A program made the translations under genes and the position numbers. The notes under the pieces were generated by a model, which saw only the letters and a list, made by a program, of their open reading frames with translations, was not told the origin of the DNA and did no database searches. From Pseudomonas sp. CFBP 13711 (GTDB taxonomy: Bacteria; Pseudomonadota; Gammaproteobacteria; Pseudomonadales; Pseudomonadaceae): DNA of 64,000 nt. The stretch lies in assembly GCF_014842265.1 (NCBI RefSeq), contig NZ_JACYVI010000006.1, forward strand, positions 62,001 to 126,000, given 5' to 3'. This document shows positions 9,629-18,231 of the stretch, piece after piece; the stretch's first letter is position 1, and every line of letters begins with the position of its first letter.

Positions 9629-9720
9629 GTAGGACCGGCTTCAGCCGGGAAGAGGCCCGTGGCAGCGCCATCAATTCTGCAGGGTGGCGCCTGACGCTTT
9701 CCCGGCTAAAGCCAGTCCTA
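9629..9720. repeat. REP pair (family B) in inverted orientation
   Basis: TAGGACCGGCTTCAGCCGGGAAG at about 9629-9652 faces a TTTCCCGGCTAAAGCCAGTCCTA copy ending at 9720. A further degenerate half copy follows near 9743. It lies in the gap between the methyltransferase and metI. Confidence 0.85.
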
Positions 9721-9785
9721 CTGAATGAACGCATGCCGATAGTGGGACCGGATTCAGCCAGTCCTGCAGGGAAGGCGCCCTTTGA

Positions 9786-10430
9786 TCAGCGCTTGTTCAG
9801 TCGCAATGCCAATCGATCCCCGCCCAACTGAATCACCGCTACCAGGATCACGAGCAACACGATCACGGTGAGCATCACCTGCGTATCAAACCGCTGATAA
9901 CCGTAGCGATAAGCGATGTCGCCCAGGCCGCCCGCGCCGATGGCACCGGCCATGGCCGACGAATTGATCATTGTCACAATGGTGATGGTAAATCCGCCGA
10001 CGATGCCCGGCAGCGCTTCGGGCAACAGCACGTGCCAGACGATGTGCCACCGGCGGCAGCCCATCGCTTGTGCCGCTTCGATCAGGCCGTGGTCCACCTC
10101 GCGCAGGCTGACTTCCGCAATACGCGCGAAGAATGGCGTCGACGCGATGGTCAGCGGCACCACCGCCGCCCACACGCCGTAGGTCGTGCCGACGATCAGC
10201 CGCGTGAACGGAATCAGCGCGACCATCAGAATCAGGAACGGCACCGAACGAAAAATATTCACGAACGCGCCCAGCACCCGGTTCACATTGGGCGCCTCAA
10301 AAATGCCTCCCTTGCCGCTGGTGACCAGAATCACCGCCAGTGGAATGCCCAGAATCAACGCAATCAGCGACGACACGCCCACCATCAGAAAGGTGTCGAT
10401 GACGCCCTGCCACAGACGATCAAGCCACAT
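9786..10430 (-). CDS. metI: MetI-type ABC transporter permease
   Basis: Inner-membrane subunit of a methionine-type (MetNIQ family) importer, 214 residues. It has about five hydrophobic segments and the EAA loop [28 protein letters not shown] (split here: EAA core around A-x-x-x-G, residues 125-150) that contacts the ATPase. The ATG at 10430 has GGAGGT nine bases upstream and overlaps the end of metN by 11 bases, so I prefer it to a longer in-frame start at 10469. Given the neighbouring sulfur genes, the cargo may be methionine or another organosulfur compound. Confidence 0.85.
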   Translation of the reverse strand: MWLDRLWQGVIDTFLMVGVSSLIALILGIPLAVILVTSGKGGIFEAPNVNRVLGAFVNIFRSVPFLILMVALIPFTRLIVGTTYGVWAAVVPLTIASTPFFARIAEVSLREVDHGLIEAAQAMGCRRWHIVWHVLLPEALPGIVGGFTITIVTMINSSAMAGAIGAGGLGDIAYRYGYQRFDTQVMLTVIVLLVILVAVIQLGGDRLALRLNKR

Positions 10431-11550
10431 AACCCAATACCTCCGCGTGCTGCGCGTGTTTGCGGGCACGATTGAGCAATTCGTCCGCCGACAGCGGCGA
10501 ATGACTTACCGCCAGCAGCAGGTGACCCAGCGCACGCCCCTGAATGCGTTCGACGCCGCCATGCAGCAGGCTCACCCGCCCGCCAAATGCATTGAACAGT
10601 GCCGACAAATCAGGCTCCTTGCCGTCGCTGCCGGTGAATTGCAGGTCCAGCACAACGCTGACGTGTTGTTCGGATGGCTGCGGCTGCAAGCGCGCCTGCA
10701 AATCCTCCGGCAGCGCATGTTGCAGCGGCGCCAGCAGCGTCTTGCTCACCTCATGTTGTGGATTGCCGAACACCTGCCAGACCGGGCCTTGCTCGACCAC
10801 TTCACCTTTTTCCAGCACCACCACCCGGTCACAGATCTCCCGGATCACCGCCATCTCGTGGGTGATCAAAATGATCGTCAGGCCCAGGCGCTGATTGATC
10901 TCGCGCAGCAGGCCGAGAATCGATTGCGTGGTTTCCGGATCGAGGGCCGAGGTCGCCTCGTCGCACAGTAGAATCGCCGGATCGTGAACCAGCGCCCGGG
11001 CGATGCCGACGCGCTGCTTCTGCCCGCCTGACAATTGCGCGGGATAGGCGGTGTGCTTGCCTTCCAGCCCCACCAATGCCAGCAGCTCGGCGACTTTGCG
11101 CTGACGCTGCGCCTTCGGCACGCCCGCCACCTTCAGCGGCAGCTCGACGTTCTGCCACACGGTCTTGGCCGACATCAGATTGAAATGCTGAAAGATCATG
11201 CCGATGCGTCGGCGCAGCGCCACCAGCGTGTCTTCGTTGAAGTCGCCGATGTCCACCTGATCGATCAGCACGCGTCCGCTGCTGGGTTTTTCCAGACGAT
11301 TGATGGTGCGAATCAGCGACGATTTGCCTGCGCCGCTGCGGCCGATGATGCCGAAAACCTCACCGCGCTGGATATCCAGATCGATGCCCGTAAGCGCCGG
11401 CACCGGCCCTTGCGGCCCTTGATAGACCTTGCCCAGATTGATGAAGCGCACATGGGCGTGTTGCTTCTGCGGGTGCAGTTCGGCTTGCTCGGCGGCATGG
11501 GGAGCTGCAGCACCCTCAAGCGCCAAAGTGCGTTGCGCGGATGCCGTCAT
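10420..11550 (-). CDS. metN: MetN-type ABC transporter ATPase with NIL domain
   Basis: 376 residues. After an unusually long N-terminal lead of about 33 residues come Walker [10 protein letters not shown] (70-78), the signature LSGGQKQR and Walker [15 protein letters not shown]-terminal NIL ligand-sensing domain starts at about residue 285 (VVLDLQFTG...). In E. coli MetN the NIL domain binds methionine and inhibits transport. The gene is coupled to metI by overlap and lies 2 bases after metQ. Confidence 0.85.
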   Translation of the reverse strand: MTASAQRTLALEGAAAPHAAEQAELHPQKQHAHVRFINLGKVYQGPQGPVPALTGIDLDIQRGEVFGIIGRSGAGKSSLIRTINRLEKPSSGRVLIDQVDIGDFNEDTLVALRRRIGMIFQHFNLMSAKTVWQNVELPLKVAGVPKAQRQRKVAELLALVGLEGKHTAYPAQLSGGQKQRVGIARALVHDPAILLCDEATSALDPETTQSILGLLREINQRLGLTIILITHEMAVIREICDRVVVLEKGEVVEQGPVWQVFGNPQHEVSKTLLAPLQHALPEDLQARLQPQPSEQHVSVVLDLQFTGSDGKEPDLSALFNAFGGRVSLLHGGVERIQGRALGHLLLAVSHSPLSADELLNRARKHAQHAEVLGYVA

Positions 11551-11552
11551 GA

Positions 11553-12347
11553 TCAGTTCTTCCAGCCAACCTGATACAGCGAGCCATTGACCTTATCCAG
11601 CGAGGCTCGCACGACCGGCGAGTGTTGGTAGATGTCGATGAACTTGGCCAGACGCGGGTCATCCTTATGGTCCGGTTTGATGACGAACTGAATCACGTAC
11701 TCCGGGTGATCGAGGCCGTCGAACAGAATCGCCGAGCCGGCATCGAAGGTCTTCGACAGACGAATGTAGGCCGGGTAGCCCTGCACCAGATCGGCATCGT
11801 CATAGGCGCGCACCAGTTGCACGGCTTCGACCTGAATCAGCTTGATCTTCTTCGGGTTGGCGGTGATGTCGTCTTCGGTGGCCTTGTAGCCCACGCCCGG
11901 TTTTAGGGTAATCAAGCCGGCTTTGGCGAGCAGCTGCAGGCCGCGTCCGCTATTGATCGGGTCATTGGCGATTGCGACGGTGGCGCCGGTTGGCAGCTCA
12001 TCGAAGCTTTTGTACTTCTTCGAATACAGCCCGACATTGTTGATGATGCCCGGCGCGTACGGCACCAGATCAAAACCCGACGCCGCTTTGGCGTTTTCCA
12101 GAAACGGGATGTGCTGGAAGTAGTTCACGTCAATGTCGCCAGCGTTGAGGCTGACGTTGGGCGCGATCCAGTCGGTGAATTCCACCAGCTCGACCTTCAG
12201 GCCTTGTTTATCGGCTTCGGCGACGGCCGCTTCCAGCGGGATGGCGAACGCCGCCGTGGTGCCGACTTTGAGCGGTTGATCGGCAGCGTGGGTGACGCCG
12301 GCAAACAGGCCCAGGGACAGCGCGAGGGTGAGGAGGGTTTTGGTCAT
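11553..12347 (-). CDS. metQ: MetQ/NlpA-family substrate-binding protein
   Basis: Periplasmic receptor of the importer, 264 residues. The signal peptide ends at THA-ADQ near residue 21. Unlike E. coli MetQ, there is no lipobox cysteine, so it is probably soluble in the periplasm. Family marks include [12 protein letters not shown] at the mature N-terminus, [12 protein letters not shown], and a C-terminal [11 protein letters not shown]. It is the first gene of the metQ-metN-metI unit, with a REP-containing gap before the monooxygenase gene upstream. The ligand could be methionine or a sulfur ester or thioether. Confidence 0.85.
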   Translation of the reverse strand: MTKTLLTLALSLGLFAGVTHAADQPLKVGTTAAFAIPLEAAVAEADKQGLKVELVEFTDWIAPNVSLNAGDIDVNYFQHIPFLENAKAASGFDLVPYAPGIINNVGLYSKKYKSFDELPTGATVAIANDPINSGRGLQLLAKAGLITLKPGVGYKATEDDITANPKKIKLIQVEAVQLVRAYDDADLVQGYPAYIRLSKTFDAGSAILFDGLDHPEYVIQFVIKPDHKDDPRLAKFIDIYQHSPVVRASLDKVNGSLYQVGWKN

Positions 12348-12584
12348 GGCGGGTAATCCGGGTCAGTGGTCTGGTTTGAATACTTGGGTGTCTGTGAAGC
12401 CGTCTTCGCGAGCAAGCTCGCTCCCACAGGAACCAAAGTCGCTCACGTCATGTGGATAAAAATGCGGCCTTTGTGGGAGTTCATTCCGCTGCCTACGCGC
12501 CGCGCTGTCGCGCAGGCAACACGGTCCATGTGGGAGCGAGCTTGCTCGCGAAGGGGGCAGTTCAGACATAAATGCATCGCTGAC
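12348..12584. other. Intergenic gap between monooxygenase and metQ
   Basis: Holds a family A REP pair (12404-12555) and little else. It may carry a separate metQ promoter or simply attenuate read-through from the sfnB-monooxygenase genes. Confidence 0.5.
12404..12555. repeat. REP pair (family A) in inverted orientation
   Basis: CTTCGCGAGCAAGCTCGC at about 12404 and TGTGGGAGCGAGCTTGC from 12529 face each other, with a longer spacer (about 95 bases) than the pair at 147-240. Confidence 0.85.
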
Positions 12585-13952
12585 TCACGCTTGCGATCTT
12601 GCCCTGTAGCTCGCCCCCGCATGCCGATCAGGCAGTTTTGCGTCACCGCCCTCGAACAGCTTCTCGCGCAAGGTGCCGTGCTCGTATGCGGTCTTGTATG
12701 AGCCGCGCCGTTGCAGCTCGGGGATCACCAGATCGATGAAATCCTCGTAGCTCTCCGGGGTGACGATGCGGGTCAGGTTGAAGCCGTCCAGGCCGGTTTC
12801 GGCGATCCACGATTCCAGCTCGTCGGCGACCTGCTCGGGCGAGCCGATCAGCGTGATGTAACGGCCGCCGAGGGCGTGTTGATCGAGCAGCTTTTGGCGG
12901 GTCCAGTCGTTGTTCTTGAGGATCTTCGTGGCTGACTGAATGGCGTTGCCTTTCACGTGCTGGATCGGCTCGTCGAGCTCGTAGTCGGCGAAGTCGATGC
13001 CGGTGGACGCAGCAAAATGCGCGAGCCCGGCCTCCGCGCTGGCGTAGTTCAGGTACTCCGCGTACTTGGCTCGCGCCGCTTCTTCGGTGGGGCCAACGAT
13101 GACGTTGAGGCCCATGAACACTTTGATGTCATCGGGGTTGCGCCCGGCCGCCACGGCACTGGCGCGGACCTTGTCGACCTGCTCGCGGGTCGCGGGTTTG
13201 TTCTGCGCGCTGATGAACACGCACTCGGCGTTGCTGCCGGCAAACTGCAAACCCCGCTCGGAACTCCCAGCCTGAAACAGCACCGGCGTGCGCTGCGGCG
13301 ACGGCTCGCACAGGTGATAACCCTCAACCTGATAGAACTCGCCGCTGTGCCGCACGTAATGGACTTTTTCCGGCTGGGCGTAGATGCGCGCCTGACGGTC
13401 CTCGATGACTGCGTCGTCCTCCCAACTGCCTTCCCACAGCTTGTACAACACCTCCAGGTATTCATCGGCCTGGTCGTAGCGGCGGTCGTGTTCGATTTGC
13501 TCGGTCAGGCCCATCGCGCGCGCGGCGCTGTCCAGATACCCGGTGACGATGTTCCAGCCCACGCGGCCGCGCGTCAGGTGATCCAGCGTCGACATGCGCC
13601 GGGCGAACAGATACGGCGCCTCGTAGGTGAGGTTGGCGGTCAGGCCGAAGCCGAGGTTTTTGGTGACCGCGGCCATGGCCGATACCAGCAGCAGCGGATC
13701 ATTCACCGGCAACTGGATCGATTCCTTCAGGGTTACATCCACCGACTTCTGGTAGACGTCATAGACCCCGACGATGTCCGCGATGAACAACCCGTCGAAC
13801 AGCCCGCGCTCAAGCAACTGCGCCAGCTCTGTCCAGTATTCCAGGGTCTTGTACTGGGTCGACGTGTCCCGGGGGTGTGTCCAGAAACCGTGGTTGATGT
13901 GGCCGATGCAGTTCATGTTGAACGCGTTGAGCAAAATCTTTTTCTTGCTCAT
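12585..13952 (-). CDS. LLM-class flavin monooxygenase (NtaA/SnaA/DszA family)
   Basis: 455 residues, the usual length for the NtaA/SnaA/SoxA/DszA branch of bacterial luciferase-like FMNH2-dependent monooxygenases. Marks include KKILLNAFNMNC with GFWTHPRD near the N-terminus, GLFDGLFIADIVG, the RGRVGWNIVTGYLDSAARAMG segment (about 125-145), LFQAGSSERG and a C-terminal DGFNL. These enzymes hydroxylate or cleave compounds such as nitrilotriacetate or sulfones, using reduced FMN from a separate reductase; none is encoded nearby. The ATG at 13952 shares one base with the stop of the upstream SfnB-like gene, so translation is coupled. Sitting with two DszC/SfnB-like genes, it most likely serves sulfur scavenging. 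Confidence 0.8.
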   Translation of the reverse strand: MSKKKILLNAFNMNCIGHINHGFWTHPRDTSTQYKTLEYWTELAQLLERGLFDGLFIADIVGVYDVYQKSVDVTLKESIQLPVNDPLLLVSAMAAVTKNLGFGLTANLTYEAPYLFARRMSTLDHLTRGRVGWNIVTGYLDSAARAMGLTEQIEHDRRYDQADEYLEVLYKLWEGSWEDDAVIEDRQARIYAQPEKVHYVRHSGEFYQVEGYHLCEPSPQRTPVLFQAGSSERGLQFAGSNAECVFISAQNKPATREQVDKVRASAVAAGRNPDDIKVFMGLNVIVGPTEEAARAKYAEYLNYASAEAGLAHFAASTGIDFADYELDEPIQHVKGNAIQSATKILKNNDWTRQKLLDQHALGGRYITLIGSPEQVADELESWIAETGLDGFNLTRIVTPESYEDFIDLVIPELQRRGSYKTAYEHGTLREKLFEGGDAKLPDRHAGASYRARSQA

Positions 13953-15172
13953 CAAATCGTCCCCCGGCGTGGCGGGTTGACGTCATTGAGGTAGTAGTTG
14001 CCGATGGCGTGATACTTCCAGCGCACCGGGTCGTGCAACGTGTGGACTCGCGCGTTGCGCCAGTGCCGGTCAAGGCCGTGCTCTGCCAGCGTGGCCTGGG
14101 AACCGGCGAGTTCGAACAAGGTGCTGCCGGCTTCCAATGAGATTTCAGTGCTGATCGCCCGCGCCTCCGCGACCGCAATCGATGCCTGGGCCAGATTCTC
14201 TGGCGTGGTCTCGGCCTGGGCTCGATCCAGGAATTCCCCCGAACGTTCGAGCAGGGCTTCGGCGGCGTGCAGGCGAATGCCGAGCTTGCCAAAGCTGTGC
14301 AGCGTCAGCGGGTCATCGACGGCTTTTTCGATGCCAGAGTCGATCCAGGGCCGCGTGCGGGTGCGCACGAAATGCAGCGCGTCTTCAAAGGCCGCGCGGG
14401 CGATGCCGGTGTCGATGGCCGCATGGAGGATTTGTGCGAGAGGGCCGACGGTGGTCGGGCGCTCGAAGGCGGTCTGAAACGGCACCACGTCGTCGGCGTC
14501 AACGTACACGTTATCGAACACCACCGAGCCGCTGCCCGTGGTGCGCTGGCCGAAGCCGCTCCAGTCATCGATCACGCTCAGCCCCGTTGCGTTGGCTGGC
14601 ACGAATGCCAGCTGCTGCACGCCGTTTTCATCGACCACCGAGGTCGGTATGCGTTGGGCGTAAAGCGCGCCGGTGGCGTAGAACTTGCGGCCGTTGATGC
14701 GCCAGCCGTTGCCGTCGCGGCTCAGTCGGGTGGTGCGGTCGTGGGCGGTTTTGGTACCCAGTTCAGCCAGCGCGTTACCGAAGCGCTGACCGGCGAGGAC
14801 CTCGGCGTACAGACGCGCCTGCTGCGCCGGGCTGCCATTCACGCGCAGCACTTCCAGCGCGTAAAAGTGGTTCTGTGGAATTTGCCCCAGAGAGGCGTCG
14901 GCGGCAGAGATGATCCGAATGACCTCGGCCAGGGTGACATTGGACACGCCAGCGCCGCCAAAGGCCTTTGGCACGCTGATGCCCCACAGTCCCGAGCGGG
15001 AAAACGCTTCCAGTTCCTGATGGGGCAGGCGCCGTTCACGATCACGGGTGGCGCTCTGTTGTTTGAAATCTTCCGCCAGCGTGCGGGCGATACGCAGCGC
15101 CTCGGCGTCGTCACGAATGATCGCGGTCACGGCGGTCGCCTGCGTTTCACGCGGCAAGGTTTGAAGGCTCAT
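13952..15172 (-). CDS. sfnB: SfnB-family (DszC-like) flavin-dependent oxidoreductase, second copy
   Basis: 406 residues with the acyl-CoA-dehydrogenase fold: a helical N-terminal domain (DRERRLPHQELEAFSRSGLW), a beta middle domain (WRINGRKFYATGALYA, DDWSGFGQRTTGSGS) and a helical C-terminal domain ending RVHTLHDPVRWKYHAIGN. This is the SfnB/DszC sulfur-acquisition branch rather than a fatty-acid dehydrogenase. DszC-type enzymes use FMNH2 and O2 to oxygenate sulfur. It is strongly similar to the neighbouring copy at 15195-16436, and a GGAAG site precedes the ATG. Substrate unknown. Confidence 0.8.
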   Translation of the reverse strand: MSLQTLPRETQATAVTAIIRDDAEALRIARTLAEDFKQQSATRDRERRLPHQELEAFSRSGLWGISVPKAFGGAGVSNVTLAEVIRIISAADASLGQIPQNHFYALEVLRVNGSPAQQARLYAEVLAGQRFGNALAELGTKTAHDRTTRLSRDGNGWRINGRKFYATGALYAQRIPTSVVDENGVQQLAFVPANATGLSVIDDWSGFGQRTTGSGSVVFDNVYVDADDVVPFQTAFERPTTVGPLAQILHAAIDTGIARAAFEDALHFVRTRTRPWIDSGIEKAVDDPLTLHSFGKLGIRLHAAEALLERSGEFLDRAQAETTPENLAQASIAVAEARAISTEISLEAGSTLFELAGSQATLAEHGLDRHWRNARVHTLHDPVRWKYHAIGNYYLNDVNPPRRGTI

Positions 15173-15194
15173 AGGTGTGCTTCCAGTGGTCTGG

Positions 15195-16436
15195 TTATAT
15201 CCAGGAGTGACGGGCGGGCAGGGCGCCGTTCAGGTGCCAGGCGCCGACGGCGTGGACCTTCCAGCGCACCGGGTCGTGGAGGGTGTGAACCCGCGCGTTG
15301 CGCCAGTGACGATCAAGATTGAATTCGGCCAGCGTCGCGCGACTGCCCGACAGCTCGAACAGCTTTTCGCTGGCCTGCAGGGCGATTTGCGTGGTCAGTA
15401 CCTTGGCTTCGGCGACCACGATGGACGCCCGCGCCGCTGATTGTTCGTCGATGGGTTCGGCGGCGATGCCATCCAGCGCACGGCCGGCCTTGCGCAGCAG
15501 CGCTTCGGCGGCGTGCAGCTCGAGTTTCAGCTTGCCGATGTCAGCGATCACATACGGATCGTCACCGGCGCGCTCGACATTGGCGTCGATCCACGGCCGC
15601 GAACGCTCGCGCACAAAACGAATGCTTTCGTCGATGGCTTCCCGGGCAATGCCCGCATCGATGGCGGCCTGAATCAGTTGCGAGACCGCGCCCTGAATGT
15701 TCGGAGACAGGCCCAGCTTCCAGTTATCAACAACCAGTTCGCCACTCACGCGCACGTTTTCCAGCAGCACGCTGCCGCTGGCGGTGGTGCGCTGACCGAA
15801 GCCGGACCAGTCGTCGATGATGTGCAGCCCCGGCGTCCCGCGAGGCACGAACACCAGCACCTGTTTGCCGTCGTCATTGATGGCCTTGACCGCCACCCAG
15901 TGAGCGAACAGCGCGCCGGTCGAGTAGAACTTGCGGCCATTGAGCAAAAACTGATCACCGTCCGCAGTTATTCGCGTTCTGACGTCGAGGGTGTTTTTGG
16001 TCCCGCGTTCGGGGCCGCCGTTGCCGATGCGTGCGCCGCCGAGCACGCTGGCGAACAGGGTTTCTTTCTGCGCCTCGGTGGCGCTGCCGATCAGCGAGTT
16101 GAGAATCCCGAAGTGGTTTTGCGGAATCTGGCCCACGGCAGGGTCAGCCGCCGAGAGGATGGCGAAGACCTCGGCCACGGTCACGAACGATACCTGCGGC
16201 CCACCGTATGCGCGCGGTACCGAGATGCTGCCCAGGCCACTGCGGCTGAACAGCTCGATTTCTGACCAGGGCAGTTGCCGCTCGCGGTCTCGCGTGGCGG
16301 CATTCGGGCGCACGATCGCGGCCAGTTCATGGGCCGCGGCAAGGGCATCGGCGTCGTTGCGCAGTACGTTGGCAGGGAGCAGGGGAGGAGCTACGTCCAG
16401 GGTGTGCTGGACAGAAAGGGCGTTCAGATCAGTCAT
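15195..16436 (-). CDS. sfnB: SfnB-family (DszC-like) flavin-dependent oxidoreductase, first copy
   Basis: 413 residues with the same three-domain acyl-CoA-dehydrogenase fold as the next gene. Shared signatures are TRDRERQLPWSEIELFSRSGL, FLLNGRKFYSTGALFA, IIDDWSGFGQRTTASGS and HTLHDPVRWKVHAVG. I start at the ATG at 16436 because GAAGGT lies about 8 bases upstream; an in-frame start at 16463 has nothing comparable. It is the first gene of a minus-strand unit running into the second copy, the monooxygenase and then metQNI. Two diverged paralogues in tandem suggest sequential oxygenation steps or two substrates. Confidence 0.8.
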   Translation of the reverse strand: MTDLNALSVQHTLDVAPPLLPANVLRNDADALAAAHELAAIVRPNAATRDRERQLPWSEIELFSRSGLGSISVPRAYGGPQVSFVTVAEVFAILSAADPAVGQIPQNHFGILNSLIGSATEAQKETLFASVLGGARIGNGGPERGTKNTLDVRTRITADGDQFLLNGRKFYSTGALFAHWVAVKAINDDGKQVLVFVPRGTPGLHIIDDWSGFGQRTTASGSVLLENVRVSGELVVDNWKLGLSPNIQGAVSQLIQAAIDAGIAREAIDESIRFVRERSRPWIDANVERAGDDPYVIADIGKLKLELHAAEALLRKAGRALDGIAAEPIDEQSAARASIVVAEAKVLTTQIALQASEKLFELSGSRATLAEFNLDRHWRNARVHTLHDPVRWKVHAVGAWHLNGALPARHSWI

Positions 16437-16484
16437 GGTGGTGACCTTCACGAGCGCGAGCACTGGGGTCGTTGTGCTTGACCA

Positions 16485-16516
16485 TTCGAACCTCGAATCA
16501 ATACCGCGATAGCGGC
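16485..16516 (-). promoter_or_regulatory. Candidate control palindromes upstream of the sfnB operon
   Basis: TTCGA-ACC-TCGAA (16485-16497) and CCGC-GATA-GCGG (about 16505-16516) are two short inverted repeats 48-80 bases upstream of the first ATG. Either could be an operator. I see no clear -24/-12 element, although sfn genes in other pseudomonads are often sigma-54 dependent. Speculative. Confidence 0.3.
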
Positions 16517-16573
16517 GGGAAAATTGACGATGGTCCGGTGGTCCGGTGCATATACCCTAAGCGTGTATAAACA

Positions 16574-16714
16574 TTAAATAAACTCACATTTAGGAATAAG
16601 CATAGAAGGCGAAATGGCGGCTGCTGTCGCCAGCGCCGTGGCTTGCGTGTAGGTCAGGCATGAACCGAAGGCCAGCGCCAGAATCATGTACTTGACCAAA
16701 TGTCTGAAGGGCAT
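16574..16714 (-). CDS. Possible 46-residue small exported or membrane protein
   Basis: From the ATG at about 16714 (AAGGTG six bases upstream) the frame encodes 46 residues with a basic start (RHLVK) and a hydrophobic stretch YMILALAFGSCLTYTQATA that reads as a signal peptide or single membrane helix. A longer GTG-started frame to 16846 has a low-complexity lead and is unlikely. No family recognised. Coding status is supported only by the start signals and the plausible hydrophobic profile. Confidence 0.35.
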   Translation of the reverse strand: MPFRHLVKYMILALAFGSCLTYTQATALATAAAISPSMLIPKCEFI

Positions 16715-16874
16715 GGCGAACACCTTGTGAGGGGTTTCACCGCAGGCTAGCAGCCCGTTCCCGCGTATCCAGGGGGAAGCTGTAGGACGCTGATGGAGAT
16801 GATGTGGGAGGTTTCTTCTCTGTGGCTGATCCGTGGCGCCGTTCACGATTGCAGCACGCCAGGCGGCAGACGTA

Positions 16875-16901
16875 TCGCGGCGCGCCGAGGGTGCGCCGCG
16901 A
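16875..16901. repeat. GC-rich hairpin downstream of the two-repeat hypothetical gene
   Basis: A perfect 9-base stem, TCGCGGCGC (16875-16883) with GCGCCGCGA (16893-16901), lies 24 bases after the stop of the minus-strand gene at 16925. No T-run follows on that strand, so it is not a standard terminator. Confidence 0.5.
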
Positions 16902-16924
16902 CAGCGTCTTGAGCGGGGTCGATA

Positions 16925-17659
16925 TCAAGCTCCGACCTCATCGGTCATGTCGGTCGATACCTTGATCAATCGCGCCGGTGCCCAGCGCGAGTTATTGCCG
17001 ACGCGGTCAATCACGCAATAGCTCACCTCCAGGTGCGGATCATCGCCCGCCTCGCGCACCAATTCTGCTGGTACTTCAACCACGATGGGCAGGCCGACGT
17101 CTTCTTGGGTGAGCGCTGGCAGATCCAGACGCATGTCGCCCCAGCGAAGGGTGATTTCATCGTAGGCATCCATGTTGGGATAAGCGTCGAGGGTGAGCTG
17201 TACGCCCTCATCGAAGTGGCGCGCAGTCAAACCGTCCTGCATGACCGACTCGGCGAACGTCACCGGTGCCAGTCCCTGATTCTCATCGCCCTCGCCGCTG
17301 ACCAATTGACCGCCGGGAATCTCCAGTTTGACCCATAGCTTGGCGCCGGGAGATTTAATGGGTTCGCTGCCAATTTTGGTAACGCGATAGTAGGTTTTCA
17401 CTTTTCCACTTCGAAGAAAACTTTCGGGTACATGTAGGACGGATGTATGCCCGATGTCGGACTCCGATAAAAGTTTTGAGGCGGCATAACAGCCTCCCCA
17501 AAACAATTCGATCAAATCACCGCAGTCCATCTCTGGCCAGGGGTCGATGTGCACTCGCAGATCGGCCGCCGCCAGGGCGCCAATCCCATGCTTGTTCGAC
17601 TGCGGAAGATACGGCGCCATCAACTTGAAAGACTGAGTCATTACAGGGATACGGATCAT
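16925..17659 (-). CDS. Hypothetical protein with two tandem Ig-like/beta-sandwich repeats
   Basis: 244 residues, no signal peptide and no known catalytic motif. The sequence falls into two homologous halves. HIDPWPEMDCGDLIELFWGG (about 36-55) pairs with LDAYPNMDAYDEITLRWGD (about 154-172). The later strands YYRVTKIG...APAxL-like in half one pair with SYCVIDRVGNNSRWAPARL in half two. This is the look of the Ig-like beta-sandwich repeat proteins common but uncharacterised in pseudomonads. It stands alone between the sulfur operons, with an AT-richer gap upstream. Function unknown. Confidence 0.65.
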   Translation of the reverse strand: MIRIPVMTQSFKLMAPYLPQSNKHGIGALAAADLRVHIDPWPEMDCGDLIELFWGGCYAASKLLSESDIGHTSVLHVPESFLRSGKVKTYYRVTKIGSEPIKSPGAKLWVKLEIPGGQLVSGEGDENQGLAPVTFAESVMQDGLTARHFDEGVQLTLDAYPNMDAYDEITLRWGDMRLDLPALTQEDVGLPIVVEVPAELVREAGDDPHLEVSYCVIDRVGNNSRWAPARLIKVSTDMTDEVGA

Positions 17660-18186
17660 CTTTTAATACTCTTCGAATGCGTGCCTGGATCAAGGCAAGT
17701 CAGGTGATTAATTCATTGCAACTGCAGCGTGAAAACGACTGGCACTAGTACACGCCGGGATGCATAGACATGGCAAACATTACAAACGGTGGTAATTAGT
17801 GGGTTGCTGTTCTGGAAAAAGAATAAGCCGAGAGCAATTTCAGCTAATTGTGTTGCGGTGTTTGTGTCAACGGTAATTAAGTTTTTAAAGTGTGTGTAAC
17901 GCAAATGCAGAATTTTCCTACAGTTGAGCGTTGCTTATGGGGAGGGGGGTGCGACTGTGGTCCTACCTGAGCCGCCGGGCGCGCCGTATTCCGCAGTCAG
18001 CAGGCTAATGAAAAGTGTCAGCGACAGTTATTTGTGGGCGAGGAAATGGTCAATCAACGTTGCGGGGAAGTAGAGACAGTGAGCGCTGTTCGTATTGAAA
18101 AAACAGATAGATTGATGACGGCTAGCCGGCGTTGAAATAGTAGGACTTTTAGTGGGTCAACGCTTTTCTAAATATGAACGACAAAG
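17660..18186. other. AT-richer intergenic region
   Basis: About 530 bases, visibly less GC-rich than the surroundings, with no frame I would call a gene. A 63-codon minus frame at 17713-17904 lacks a ribosome site and a recognisable product. It should contain the promoter of the 16925-17659 gene. The base composition could mark an old insertion or a large leader. Confidence 0.45.
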
Positions 18187-18212
18187 AAAACGGCGCCTAT
18201 TGGCGCCGTTTT
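18187..18212 (-). terminator. Terminator of the cystine importer operon
   Basis: A perfect 11-base stem, AAAACGGCGCC (18187-18197) with GGCGCCGTTTT (18202-18212) around a TATT loop, lies 20 bases past the tcyN stop. The A/T ends make it usable in both directions. Confidence 0.85.
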
Positions 18213-18231
18213 AAACACATAACGTGTCGGA

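Noticed and set aside
12957-13994. 345-codon plus-strand frame over the monooxygenase gene
   Set aside because: Antisense shadow of a well-conserved flavin monooxygenase; no ribosome site or family.
14267-15322. 351-codon plus-strand frame over the sfnB genes
   Set aside because: Antisense shadow of the SfnB-like coding sequence; low-complexity Arg/Gly-rich product.
16478-16497. TTCGAA-containing segment resembling a tRNA T-loop
   Set aside because: No acceptor, anticodon or D-arm pairing can be built around it; better read as a short palindrome.
17713-17904. 63-codon minus-strand frame in the AT-richer gap
   Set aside because: No ribosome site, no domain; composition of non-coding DNA.
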